Source: Kitasatospora cheerisanensis KCTC 2395 (GTDB lineage: Bacteria > Actinomycetota > Actinomycetes > Streptomycetales > Streptomycetaceae). Taken from it: a stretch of 64,000 nucleotides of DNA. Shown one piece after another: positions 17,033 through 24,981 of this stretch. Location: positions 3,886,410-3,950,409 of the forward strand of contig NZ_KK853997.1 of the NCBI RefSeq assembly GCF_000696185.1, given 5' to 3'. Positions within the stretch are counted from its first letter, which is position 1, and every line of letters begins with the position of its first letter. The position numbers were made by a program, and so were the translations under genes. The notes under the pieces are model-generated. The model was given only the letters and a program-made list of their open reading frames with translations. It had not been told where the DNA came from and did not search any database.

Positions 17033-17602
17033 TCAGCCCATGCTCTTCGCCCCGTCCAGGGACTCCCGGATGATGTCGGCGTGGCCGGCGTGCTGGTTGG
17101 TCTCGGCGACGATGTGGATCAGGGTGCGGCGGGCGGACCAGCTCTCGTTGCGGTTGAACCACGGGGCCGGCGGCAGCGGGTGGCTCGCGTTCAGGTCGGT
17201 GAGGCCGGCGATCAGCTCGTCGGTGGCGGTGGCCACCGCCTCGTACGCGGCGAGGACGCCGGCCAGGGTCTCGCCGGGGAGCAGCCGGAACTCGTCGGCG
17301 CGCTGCTGGTAGTCGGCCTCGGTGAAGCTGTTGAAGTCCGGCAGCGCGGCCGGGCCGAGTTCGATGAACGCGGCCCAGGTCCGCTCCACCGAGGTGACGT
17401 GCTTGATCAGGCCGCCGATGCACAGCTCGCTGACGGTGGTGCGGCGCCCGGCCTGCTCGTCGTCCAGGTCGCGGGCGGTCAGCCGCAGGAAGTGCCGGGC
17501 CGCGCGCAGCGTCGCCAGCAGGTCGGCCTGCTCGCCGCTGAGCCGGTCGTCCGTGAGGGAGCCGGGGTACTGGCCGACGGGGGTCTCGGTGGTCTCGGTC
17601 AT
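17033..17602 (-). CDS. DinB family protein
   Basis: 189 residues of a DinB/YfiT-like four-helix bundle. The presumed metal-binding histidines are in CIGGLIKHVTSVE and ETNQHAGHADIIRE. The family includes metal-dependent thiol-S-transferase-like enzymes (for example mycothiol or bacillithiol-linked), but the substrate is unknown. It is divergent from a YafY-type regulator, with an 11-bp inverted repeat between the genes, so it is a likely target of that regulator. A paralogue lies at 20838-21359. Confidence 0.9.
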   Translation of the reverse strand: MTETTETPVGQYPGSLTDDRLSGEQADLLATLRAARHFLRLTARDLDDEQAGRRTTVSELCIGGLIKHVTSVERTWAAFIELGPAALPDFNSFTEADYQQRADEFRLLPGETLAGVLAAYEAVATATDELIAGLTDLNASHPLPPAPWFNRNESWSARRTLIHIVAETNQHAGHADIIRESLDGAKSMG

Positions 17603-17699
17603 CGTCTCGCCTCTCCAGGGTGCGTCAACTGCGGTGCTTCGCAGAGGAGTTCTTCACCGCTTCGCGGTCGTCCTCCTCGCTCGTGTTCCACACTAGGGA

Positions 17700-17728
17700 C
17701 CATTGCGGCCAGTTTCCGGCCGCAATGG
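17700..17728. promoter_or_regulatory. Inverted-repeat operator between DinB and YafY genes
   Basis: A perfect 11-bp inverted repeat CCATTGCGGCC / GGCCGCAATGG separated by 7 bp (AGTTTCC), ending 16 bp before the YafY ATG. It partly overlaps that gene's ribosome site and lies 98 bp from the DinB start. It is likely the autoregulatory operator of the WYL regulator (inference). Confidence 0.65.
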
Positions 17729-17744
17729 GAGGAGGATCGGATTC

Positions 17745-18731
17745 ATGGCCGACACCAGTGCCCGCACCCTGCGGCTGCTCACCCTGCTCCAGTCCCACCG
17801 CTTCTGGCCCGGCGAGGAGCTCTCCGGGCGGCTCGGCGTCTCCGCCCGCACCCTGCGGCGCGACGTCGACCGGCTGCGCGAGCTCGGCTACCCGGTCGAG
17901 GCGCGGCGCGGCGTGGACGGCGGCTACCAGCTCGCCGCGGGCGCCGCGCTGCCCCCGCTGGTGATCGACGACGAGGAGGCGGTCGCCCTGGCCGTCGGCC
18001 TGCAGGCGGCGGCCGACGGTGCGGTGGAGGGCATCGCCGAGGCGTCGGTGCGGGCGCTGGCCAAGGTGGTGCAGGTGATGCCGGCCCGGCTGCGCCGCCG
18101 GGTGGACGCGCTGCGCACCGTGACCGTGCCCGCGAGCTGGCGGGCCGACTCCGGGCCCCGGATCGACCCGGACGTCCTCACCGCCGTCGCGCTGGCCTGC
18201 CGCGACACCGAGCGGCTGCGCTTCCAGTACGGCACCGCGGACGGCCGGGCCGGCGAGCGCCACACCGAGCCGCACCACCTGGTCCGGCTCGGCCGCCGCT
18301 GGTACCTGGTGGCGTACGACCTCACCCGGCAGGACTGGCGGACCTTCCGGCTGGACCGCCTCTCCTCCCCCGTGCCGACCGGTGCCCGCTTCCTGCCGCG
18401 CACCCTGCCGGCCGAGGACGCCGCCGAGTTCGTCCGGGCCGGACTGTCCGGCCCGTCCCGGCAGTACCGGGTCGAGGTGCTGGTCGACGCGCCCGCCGCG
18501 ACGGTCCGGCAGCGGATCGGCGCCTGGGCGGAGATCGAGGAGGTCGACGCGGACCGCACCCGGGTGCTGATGAACTCCGACTCGCTGGACTGGCCCGCGA
18601 TGGCCTTCGGTTCGCTGGAAGCCGACTTCCGGATCGTCTCCCCGCCCGAACTCGCCGCCCTGCTGGCCACCTGGGGTGAGCGGTTCAGCCGCTGCACCGC
18701 GCCCAACCAGCGGGCAGAATCGGCGTCGTGA
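17745..18731 (+). CDS. YafY-type HTH/WYL-domain transcriptional regulator
   Basis: 328 residues. An N-terminal HTH_11 is visible (ARTLRLLTLLQSHRFWPGEE, then VSARTLRRDVDRLRELGYPV), then a WYL domain around 140-215 (RFQYGTADGR, HHLVRLGRRWYLVAYD, WRTFRLDRLSS), and the WCX C-terminal extension. WYL domains sense small molecules or nucleic acids. GGGAGGAGG precedes the ATG. The stop overlaps the start of the MerR gene by 4 bp. The gene diverges from DinB, which it probably controls through the inverted repeat. Confidence 0.93.
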   Translation: MADTSARTLRLLTLLQSHRFWPGEELSGRLGVSARTLRRDVDRLRELGYPVEARRGVDGGYQLAAGAALPPLVIDDEEAVALAVGLQAAADGAVEGIAEASVRALAKVVQVMPARLRRRVDALRTVTVPASWRADSGPRIDPDVLTAVALACRDTERLRFQYGTADGRAGERHTEPHHLVRLGRRWYLVAYDLTRQDWRTFRLDRLSSPVPTGARFLPRTLPAEDAAEFVRAGLSGPSRQYRVEVLVDAPAATVRQRIGAWAEIEEVDADRTRVLMNSDSLDWPAMAFGSLEADFRIVSPPELAALLATWGERFSRCTAPNQRAESAS

Positions 18732-19108
18732 CGACTCAGCAGCTGCTCACCCCCGCCGAGGCCGCCGAACGTTCGGGCTTCACCCTGGACACCCTGCGCT
18801 ACTACGAGCGCATCGGCCTGCTCACCGCCATCACCCGCGCCACCAGCGGCCACCGCCGCTTCACCCCGGACGACCTGGTCTGGCTGGGCATCCTGCGCTG
18901 CCTGCGCGACACCGGCATGCCCATCGCCGACATGCGCCGCTACGCCGAACTCGCCCGCGCCGAGGGCCCGGAGAGCCTGCTCGACCGGATCGCCCTGCTG
19001 GAGAAGCACGACACCGCGGTCAACGACCGGATCGCCCTGCTGGAGCGCCAGCGCGCCCACCTGCGCGACAAGATCGACTACTACCGCAGCGTGCTGGCGG
19101 CCGACTGA
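18728..19108 (+). CDS. MerR-family transcriptional regulator
   Basis: 126 residues. The MerR HTH is at the N-terminus (LTPAEAAERSGFTLDTLRYY, ERIGLL, SGHRRFTPDDL), and a long dimerisation coiled coil follows (RIALLERQRAHLRDKIDYYR). There is no cysteine-rich metal site, so it belongs to the general stress/organic-ligand sensing subgroup. GTG start overlapping the YafY stop by 4 bp (GTGA). An alcohol dehydrogenase, a frequent partner of such MerR proteins, lies about 700 bp away behind a TetR gene. Confidence 0.92.
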   Translation: MTTQQLLTPAEAAERSGFTLDTLRYYERIGLLTAITRATSGHRRFTPDDLVWLGILRCLRDTGMPIADMRRYAELARAEGPESLLDRIALLEKHDTAVNDRIALLERQRAHLRDKIDYYRSVLAAD

Positions 19109-19135
19109 CGCCCCGACGTACAGCCTGATTCCCGG

Positions 19136-19729
19136 TCAGACCCGCAGTCCGTCCATCACCAGCCGGAACAGGTGCTCGCGCCGCCCGGCGAGCGAGGGCG
19201 CCTGGTCGGCGATCCAGCTGACGGCGTTCGCCAGCGCGAACAGGTCGGTGCCGGTGACGTCCGGCCGGATCCGTCCGGCCCGCTGCGCGGCGGCCAGCAG
19301 GCCGGCCCCGGCCTCCCGCATCGCCGTGCAGCTGGCGTGCAGCGGCGAGGCCGGGTCGCGCAGCGTGGCCATCAGCGTCTCGGGCAGGCCCTGGTAGGCG
19401 CCGGCGCCCTGGCAGAACTCCCGCAGCCACCCGGTCAGCGCCGCATCCGGATCGCCACCGCCCGCCAACTCTTGAGCGCGCTCGGCCAGTTGGCCGAAGC
19501 GTCGGCCGAGCAGGGCCTCCAGCAGCGCTTCCCGGTTCGGGAAGTGCCGGTAGAGCGTGCCGAGTCCGACCCCGGCCCGGCGGGCGACGTCGCGCAGCGA
19601 GGCCTGCGCGCCCTGTTCGGCGACCACCTCGGCGGCGGTCTCCAGCAGTCGGTCCCGGTTGCGCAGGGCGTCCGCGCGCGGCGCCCGCGCGGTCGGCTCA
19701 ACGGCCATGGCGATTCCCGTCGTTGACAT
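19136..19729 (-). CDS. TetR-family transcriptional regulator
   Basis: 197 residues with an N-terminal TetR HTH (RDRLLETAAEVVAEQGAQAS, then VGLGTLYRHFPNREALLEAL) and a C-terminal ligand domain of the SCO1712/TetR_C_33-like kind. It is divergent from an oxidoreductase gene. Two copies of a perfect palindromic element lie between them, one within a sigma-70 promoter spacer, so it probably represses the oxidoreductase and itself. The start could be ATG 19729 or the internal ATG at MAVEP. Confidence 0.92.
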   Translation of the reverse strand: MSTTGIAMAVEPTARAPRADALRNRDRLLETAAEVVAEQGAQASLRDVARRAGVGLGTLYRHFPNREALLEALLGRRFGQLAERAQELAGGGDPDAALTGWLREFCQGAGAYQGLPETLMATLRDPASPLHASCTAMREAGAGLLAAAQRAGRIRPDVTGTDLFALANAVSWIADQAPSLAGRREHLFRLVMDGLRV

Positions 19730-19770
19730 TCGGAGCAGCGCTCCGTTTAACTTTCCGGAGCAGCGCTCCG
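19723..19770. promoter_or_regulatory. Promoter with duplicated TetR-type operator
   Basis: CGGAGCAGCGCTCCG (6-bp arms CGGAGC/GCTCCG, 3-bp centre) occurs at 19731-19745 and again at 19756-19770, 25 bp apart. On the plus strand TTGACA at 19723-19728 is followed after 17 bp by TTTAAC (19746-19751). The first operator exactly fills the -35/-10 spacer of the oxidoreductase promoter, a classic repression geometry. Confidence 0.75.
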
Positions 19771-19812
19771 CATTCTACGGGAGCGCCGTCCGGCCTGTGG
19801 AGGGGAGACTCG

Positions 19813-20820
19813 GTGGACGACACGACGATGTGGGCGGTGCGCATGCACGCCTTCGGCGACCCGGAGGTGCTGGTCCGGGAACGGGTGCCGCGCCCGGTGC
19901 CCGGGCCCGGCGAGGTGCTGGTCCGGGTGCACGCGGCGGGCGTCAACCCGCCCGACTGGTACGCCCGGCGCAACTTCCCCACGATTCCGGCCGAGTTGCG
20001 GCCCCGGCTGACCCTCCCGCTGATCCCCGGCAGCGACATCTCCGGCACCGTCGCCGCCCTCGGCCCGTCCCCGGACGGCTCGCCCGAGGGCGCGACGGCG
20101 AGCCCCGCCAGGCCGGCCTGGCAGGTCGGCGACCGCGTCCACGGACTGGTCAACTTCCCCGGCCGGGCCTCGGGTTACGCCGAGTACGCGGTCGCCCCGG
20201 CCGGCCACCTGGCCCGGCTGCCCGACGCGCTCGACCACCTCGCCGGCGCGGCCCTGCCGATGGCCGGACTGACCGCCCACCAGTACCTCGCCCGCCTGCG
20301 CCCCGCCCCCGGCAGCACCGCACTGGTCGTCGGCGCGGCCGGCGGCGTCGGCCACCTGGCGGTGCAGCTGCTCCGGGCCGGCGGCGTCCGGGTGGTCGCG
20401 GTCGCCTCCGGCCGGCACGAGCCGTTCCTGCGCGGCCTCGGCGTCGACCGGTTCGTCGACTACACCGCCACCCGGGTCGAGGACGCCGTCCGGGACGTCG
20501 ACCTGCTGCTCGACACCGTCGGCGGCCCGGACGCCCACCGGCTGCTCCCCGCCCTGCGCCCCGGCGGCCGGGTCGCCCCGGTCTTCCTCGGCGACTACCG
20601 CCCGGAACGGGCCGCCGAACTCGGCCTGGCCGTCGAGGACCGCCCCTGGCAGGTCCGCTCCAGCGGGGCCGACCTGGCCGCGCTCGACACCCTGGCGGCC
20701 TCCGGCGCCGTCCGGGTCGCCGTCGCCGAGGTGTTCCCGCTCGCCGAGGCCGCCGCCGCCCACCGCCGCGCCGAACAGGGCCACCTGCAGGGCAAGTTGG
20801 TGCTCCGGATCGCCGGCTGA
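19813..20820 (+). CDS. Quinone oxidoreductase-like MDR family NADP-dependent dehydrogenase
   Basis: 335 residues. The GroES-like N-terminal domain contains VRVHAAGVNPPDWYARR, the Rossmann motif is VVGAAGGVGHLAVQLL, and LLLDTVGG follows, all typical of zinc-free medium-chain reductases (QOR-like). It likely reduces an enone or quinone with NADPH. The GTG start was chosen because GGGGAG sits 8 bases upstream and because it lies downstream of the promoter/operator; the frame is open further upstream. Probably de-repressed when the TetR ligand is present. Confidence 0.9.
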   Translation: MDDTTMWAVRMHAFGDPEVLVRERVPRPVPGPGEVLVRVHAAGVNPPDWYARRNFPTIPAELRPRLTLPLIPGSDISGTVAALGPSPDGSPEGATASPARPAWQVGDRVHGLVNFPGRASGYAEYAVAPAGHLARLPDALDHLAGAALPMAGLTAHQYLARLRPAPGSTALVVGAAGGVGHLAVQLLRAGGVRVVAVASGRHEPFLRGLGVDRFVDYTATRVEDAVRDVDLLLDTVGGPDAHRLLPALRPGGRVAPVFLGDYRPERAAELGLAVEDRPWQVRSSGADLAALDTLAASGAVRVAVAEVFPLAEAAAAHRRAEQGHLQGKLVLRIAG

Positions 20821-20837
20821 GCCCCGGCCGGACGGGC

Positions 20838-21359
20838 TCAGCCCATGGTGCGCTGGCCGTCCAGGGTCTCGCGGAGGATGTCGGCGTGCCCGGCGTGCTG
20901 CGAGGTCTCCGCGATGACGTGCAGCAGGACCCGGCGCACCGTCCAGCTCGCGCCGGGTTCGAACCAGGGCGCGGACGGCAGCGCGTGGGCGGCGTCCAGG
21001 TCGAGCGTGGCGACCAGGTTGTCGGTGTGCTCGGCGACCGCCCGGTAGCGCTCCAGCAGGACGTCCAGGGTCTCGCCGGGCAGCATCCGGAACTGGTTCG
21101 CCCAGGCCTCGGCGTCCTCGGGCGCGCCCTCGGCGCGCATCGCCTCCGCGCCGCCGACGGCGAACCGCATCCAGCGCTCCTCGACGCCGGCGACGTGCTT
21201 GATCAGCCCGCCGAGGGTGAGCGCGCTGACGGTGGGGTGCTCCGCGGCCTGATTGTCCGTCAGGCCGCGCACGGTGTAGCGCAGGAAGCCGCGGTGCTTG
21301 TCCAACGCGGCCAGCAGGTCGGCGCGTTCGCCGGTCAGCTCGGGGAGCGGGGTGACCAT
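20838..21359 (-). CDS. DinB family protein (paralogue)
   Basis: 173 residues of DinB fold with LTLGGLIKHVAGVEERWMRF and ETSQHAGHADILRE, the same metal-site pattern as the gene at 17033-17602 and clearly paralogous to it. Four bases separate it from the VOC-family gene upstream, so the two are one operon. Substrate unknown. Confidence 0.9.
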   Translation of the reverse strand: MVTPLPELTGERADLLAALDKHRGFLRYTVRGLTDNQAAEHPTVSALTLGGLIKHVAGVEERWMRFAVGGAEAMRAEGAPEDAEAWANQFRMLPGETLDVLLERYRAVAEHTDNLVATLDLDAAHALPSAPWFEPGASWTVRRVLLHVIAETSQHAGHADILRETLDGQRTMG

Positions 21360-21363
21360 CGGC

Positions 21364-22164
21364 TCAGGCCACCTCCACCGTGGCCGGCGGCTCGCCCTCC
21401 GCCGCGGCCGGGTCGATCAGCGAGAACGCCGCGCCCTGCGGGTCCACGAAGGACGCGAACCGCCCGAACGGGGTGGTGATCGGCCCGAACACCAGCTGCC
21501 CGCCGGCCTTGGCGACCCGCTCGGCCGCGGCGTCGCAGCCGTCCACCACGAAGTACACGCTGATGAACGACGACACCTCCGCGGGCACCTGGGGCGTCAT
21601 GCCCATCGAGCCGAGCACCGGTGTGTCCGCGAGGTGGAAGATGCTGTAGTCGACGTTGTCGTCCACCAGCTTCCGCACCTTGTACGGGAACACCTTCGGG
21701 AAGAAGGCGTTGGCGGCGGCGGTGTCCCGGGTGAACACCTCCGCCCAGCCGTAGCTGCCGGGCGCGTCGCGCAGTTCGAAGCCCGCGTGGTCGCCGCCCT
21801 GCCAGATGCCGAACACCACGCCGGCCGGGTCCTTGGCGATCGCCATCGAGCCGAACGTGCCGACCTGCATCGGCTCCAGCAGCAGCGCGCCGCCGGCCTC
21901 CCGGATCCGCGCCGCGGTGGCGTTGACGTCCACCGAGGCCAGGTAGAGCACCCAGGCGGACTGGCCCGGTCCCTGCCCGGGCATCGGCGGGACGATCGCC
22001 GCCACCGCCTTCCCGTCCCGGTAGGCCTGCGTGTAGTCGCCGTACTCGGTCGAGGATTCGCCGAACGTCCAGCCCAGCACCTCGCCGTAGAAGGACTTGG
22101 CGCCCTCCAGGTCGGTGAACATCGCGTCCGCCCAGACCGGGGTGCCTTCGGGTTGCGCAGCCAT
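21364..22164 (-). CDS. VOC family protein (two glyoxalase-like domains)
   Basis: 266 residues with two vicinal-oxygen-chelate domains. The first begins PVWADAMFTDLEGAKSFYGE and contains KDPAGVVFGIWQ. The second begins at GSYGWAEVFTRDTAAANAFF and ends VDPQGAAFSLIDP. The family includes dioxygenases, glyoxalases and antibiotic-binding proteins; members with this CFP32-like arrangement are common in Streptomyces. First gene of a two-gene operon with a DinB gene. Confidence 0.9.
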   Translation of the reverse strand: MAAQPEGTPVWADAMFTDLEGAKSFYGEVLGWTFGESSTEYGDYTQAYRDGKAVAAIVPPMPGQGPGQSAWVLYLASVDVNATAARIREAGGALLLEPMQVGTFGSMAIAKDPAGVVFGIWQGGDHAGFELRDAPGSYGWAEVFTRDTAAANAFFPKVFPYKVRKLVDDNVDYSIFHLADTPVLGSMGMTPQVPAEVSSFISVYFVVDGCDAAAERVAKAGGQLVFGPITTPFGRFASFVDPQGAAFSLIDPAAAEGEPPATVEVA

Positions 22165-22316
22165 GGTGCATCTCCGTCCGCTGTCGGGGGTCCGGGCCGG
22201 GCCCGGACAGAACCGCGTACGCCTGCCACGCTAACCACCGACCGTGACAGTTGCCCGGCGACGCGCGCGGCCACCGTCCGACGCACCGTCAGCAGCCGTG
22301 GAACAGCAGGTCGGAC

Positions 22317-22347
22317 GCCTGTTGCACGGCAGTGACAGTGCACGCAC
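22317..22347. repeat. Duplicated upstream element of lipoprotein genes, copy 1
   Basis: A 31-bp segment beginning GCCTGTTGCACGGC, 122 bp upstream of the first lipoprotein start. It recurs with 2 mismatches at 23658-23688, at a matching position before the second lipoprotein. The 304-bp gap containing it holds no gene; GTCATCGCCCG and CCACCGTTCCAGGGGG are also shared with the second promoter region. Confidence 0.75.
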
Positions 22348-22468
22348 GGATCGAGGTCATCCGGCTGCGAAGCTTTGGTCATCGCCCGAACGACAGCGCC
22401 CGAACGACAGCGCGGAGCACGAGCCGGGCCGAGACCACACCGACCACCGTTCCAGGGGGGAACCTTCC

Positions 22469-23557
22469 ATGTCCGTGCGCGCCCGCCTCCGCCGCTCCTC
22501 CGCCGTCGCCCTCGTCTCCGCGATCACCGCCGGCTCGGCCCTGCTGCTCACCGCCTGCGACCCGTCGGCCGAGGCGACCGCCGCGAAGCCCGCGAGCTCC
22601 GCGCCGACCGGCGCCGCCGGCACCCCGTCCGCCCCCGGCTCCGCCTCGCCCTCGGCGTCCGCGAGCACCGCCGCCACCCCGTCCGCGCCCGCGTCCTCCC
22701 CGGCCCGCCCGAGCGGCTCCGCCTCCGCGCCGGCCGCCCCGAGCAGGGCCGCGGTGAACCTCACCGCCGGCACCGGGCTGACCATCAGCAACGGCACCCA
22801 GTACGTGGTGATGGACGGCAAGGTGGTCGACTTCGGCACCGTGGTCCGCGACCTCGCCTGGTCCCCCGACGGCAAGCACGCCGCCTTCATCGACGGCGCC
22901 GGCAACCTGCAGACCTCCGACCCGGACGGCAGCCACAAGGTGCTGATCGCCAAGGCCCCCACCGGCGTCACCTGGTCCCACCCGACCTGGCAGGTCACCA
23001 CCCCCGACCAGTACGACAAGGGCCGCACCAACCTGATCTTCACCGCCGACGACCACGGCACGCTGCGCCTGCTCCGCCTCCCGGCCCGGGCCGGTGCCAC
23101 CCCGGACGTGCTCAGCCTGAACCCGTACAGCGACGACCACCCGAAGCTGCCGCCGACGACCGGCAACCTGTGGCCGAACTCGTCGGGCGCGCACGGCCGG
23201 ATCGTCTACGCCAACACGGACGACGGCCAGGTCTACCTGCGCGACGACTACCTGCGGCAGAACGGCGGCCCCGTCCTCAAGGGCTCGCAGCCGGCCGCCG
23301 CCGACGAGGGCGAGCTGGTGTTCGTCCGCTCCGTCGACGGGCACGACCACATCTTCGCCTCCCGGCTCAACCAGGTGGAGCCGGACGAGCAGGACCTGAC
23401 CCCCGGCTCCGTCCTGGACTTCACCGAGCCGGTCATCTCGCACGACGGCAGGACCGTCGCCTTCCGCGGCCCGGACGGCATCTACACCGCCCCGACCGAG
23501 GGCGGGAAGCCGCAGAAGGTCTCCGACACCGTCGGCCTGCCCGCCTTCCGCTCCTGA
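22469..23557 (+). CDS. TolB-like beta-propeller lipoprotein, paralogue 1
   Basis: 362 residues. A lipoprotein signal peptide with lipobox LLTAC (Cys30) is followed by a Ser/Ala/Pro-rich linker (about 31-95). A beta-propeller of TolB/WD40-like blades follows (VRDLAWSPDGKHAAFIDG, LQTSDPDGSHK, VISHDGRTVAFRGPDGIYT). It is predicted to be anchored on the outer face of the membrane. Function unknown. It is the first of three tandem copies; long stretches of DNA are nearly identical to copy 2, including synonymous positions. A strong GGGGGG site precedes the ATG. Confidence 0.88.
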   Translation: MSVRARLRRSSAVALVSAITAGSALLLTACDPSAEATAAKPASSAPTGAAGTPSAPGSASPSASASTAATPSAPASSPARPSGSASAPAAPSRAAVNLTAGTGLTISNGTQYVVMDGKVVDFGTVVRDLAWSPDGKHAAFIDGAGNLQTSDPDGSHKVLIAKAPTGVTWSHPTWQVTTPDQYDKGRTNLIFTADDHGTLRLLRLPARAGATPDVLSLNPYSDDHPKLPPTTGNLWPNSSGAHGRIVYANTDDGQVYLRDDYLRQNGGPVLKGSQPAAADEGELVFVRSVDGHDHIFASRLNQVEPDEQDLTPGSVLDFTEPVISHDGRTVAFRGPDGIYTAPTEGGKPQKVSDTVGLPAFRS

Positions 23558-23657
23558 CGCCCCTGCGCACCACCGGCCCCCGCAGCCCGTCCGGCACCCG
23601 CCGGGCGGGCCGCGCTGCTGTCGGGCCGTCAGTTCGCCCACGCAGCACGCCCGGGAG

Positions 23658-23688
23658 GCCTGTTGCACGGCGGTGACAGCGCACGCAC
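23658..23688. repeat. Duplicated upstream element, copy 2
   Basis: The second copy (2 mismatches in 31 bp) of the element at 22317-22347, 83 bp upstream of the second lipoprotein gene. The tandem duplication therefore included promoter DNA. Confidence 0.75.
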
Positions 23689-23771
23689 CCGGTACGGACG
23701 TGCGCCTGCCAGGCTGGAGTCATCGCCCGGGGGGCCGCCCGCCCCGTCCACCGTTCCAGGGGGAACCATTC

Positions 23772-24788
23772 ATGTCCGCGCGCGCCCGCCTCCGCCGTTC
23801 CGCCGCCACCGCCCTGGTCAGCGCCGTCACCGCCGGCTCCGCCCTGCTGCTGACCGCCTGCGACCCGGACGGCGCCGACAGCGCCGCCGGCGCCACCGGC
23901 TCCCCCGCCGCCACCGCGTCCGCCTCCTCCGGCAGCACCGCCAAGCCCTCCGAGGCCGCCTCCGCGCCCGGCAGGAGCGGCGGCGCCCTGAACAGGACCG
24001 GCGGCACCGGACTGACCGTCAGCACCGGTACCAGCACCGTCCTGATGGACGGCAGGTCCGTGGACTTCGGCACCGTCGTCCGCGACCTCGCCTGGTCCCC
24101 CGACGGCAAGCACGCCGCCTTCATCGACGGCGCCGGCAACCTGCAGACCTCCGACCCCGACGGCAGCCACAAGACCGTCATCGCCAAGGCCCCCACCGGC
24201 GTCACCTGGTCCCACCCGACCTGGCAGGTCACCACCCCCGACCAGTACGACAAGGGCCGCACCAACATCGTCTTCGCCGCCGACGACAAGGGCACGCTGC
24301 GCCTGCTGTCCGTCCCCGCGAAGGCCGGCGGCACCCCGGCCGTGCTCAGCCTGAACCCGTACAGCGACGACCACCCGAAGCTGCCGCCGCAGACCGGCAA
24401 CCAGTGGCCCGGCTCGACCGGCGCGCACGGCTCGATCGTCTACGCGAACAAGGACGACGGCCAGGTGTACCACCGGGACGACTACCTGCGGCAGCAGGGC
24501 GGCGTCACCACGAAGGGCTCGCAGCCGGCCGCGGACGACGAGGGCGACCTGGTGTTCGTCCGCTCGGTCGGCGGGCACGACCACATCTTCGAGCGCACCA
24601 ACGACGACAGCCACCAGGAGCGCGACCTCACCCCGGACGCCTCGGTCGACTACACCGAGCCGGTGATCTCGCACGACGGCAGGACCGTCGCCTTCCGCGG
24701 CCCGGACGGCATCTACACCGTCCCCTCCAAGGGCGGGAAGCCGGAGCGGATCACCGACACGGTCGGCCTGCCCGCCTTCCGCTCCTGA
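23772..24788 (+). CDS. TolB-like beta-propeller lipoprotein, paralogue 2
   Basis: 338 residues with the same plan as its neighbours: lipobox LLTAC (Cys30), a shorter Ser/Ala/Gly-rich linker (about 31-75), and the beta-propeller with WSPDGKHAAFIDGAGN and SDPDGSHKTVIAKAPTG. Its middle section matches copy 1 (TTPDQYDKGRTN, YSDDHPKLPP) and its early blades match copy 3. This mosaic suggests gene conversion among the copies. Own promoter region duplicated from copy 1. Function unknown; cell-surface location predicted. Confidence 0.88.
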   Translation: MSARARLRRSAATALVSAVTAGSALLLTACDPDGADSAAGATGSPAATASASSGSTAKPSEAASAPGRSGGALNRTGGTGLTVSTGTSTVLMDGRSVDFGTVVRDLAWSPDGKHAAFIDGAGNLQTSDPDGSHKTVIAKAPTGVTWSHPTWQVTTPDQYDKGRTNIVFAADDKGTLRLLSVPAKAGGTPAVLSLNPYSDDHPKLPPQTGNQWPGSTGAHGSIVYANKDDGQVYHRDDYLRQQGGVTTKGSQPAADDEGDLVFVRSVGGHDHIFERTNDDSHQERDLTPDASVDYTEPVISHDGRTVAFRGPDGIYTVPSKGGKPERITDTVGLPAFRS

Positions 24789-24981
24789 CGCCCGCACCGC
24801 GCCGGTCCGCGCATTCGGCCGCCGTGGACCGGACCTGACGCACCGCCGGCTCGAACGGCCCCCGCCGTCCGGGCTGTTGGCGGTTGCTGACAAAATCTTG
24901 ACGAGGCATCTGCCTGGCACCGCCGACCCGGCACCGCCCGGGTCGCGGCCGCACAGTGATCCGTTCATGGGGGAATGTTTG

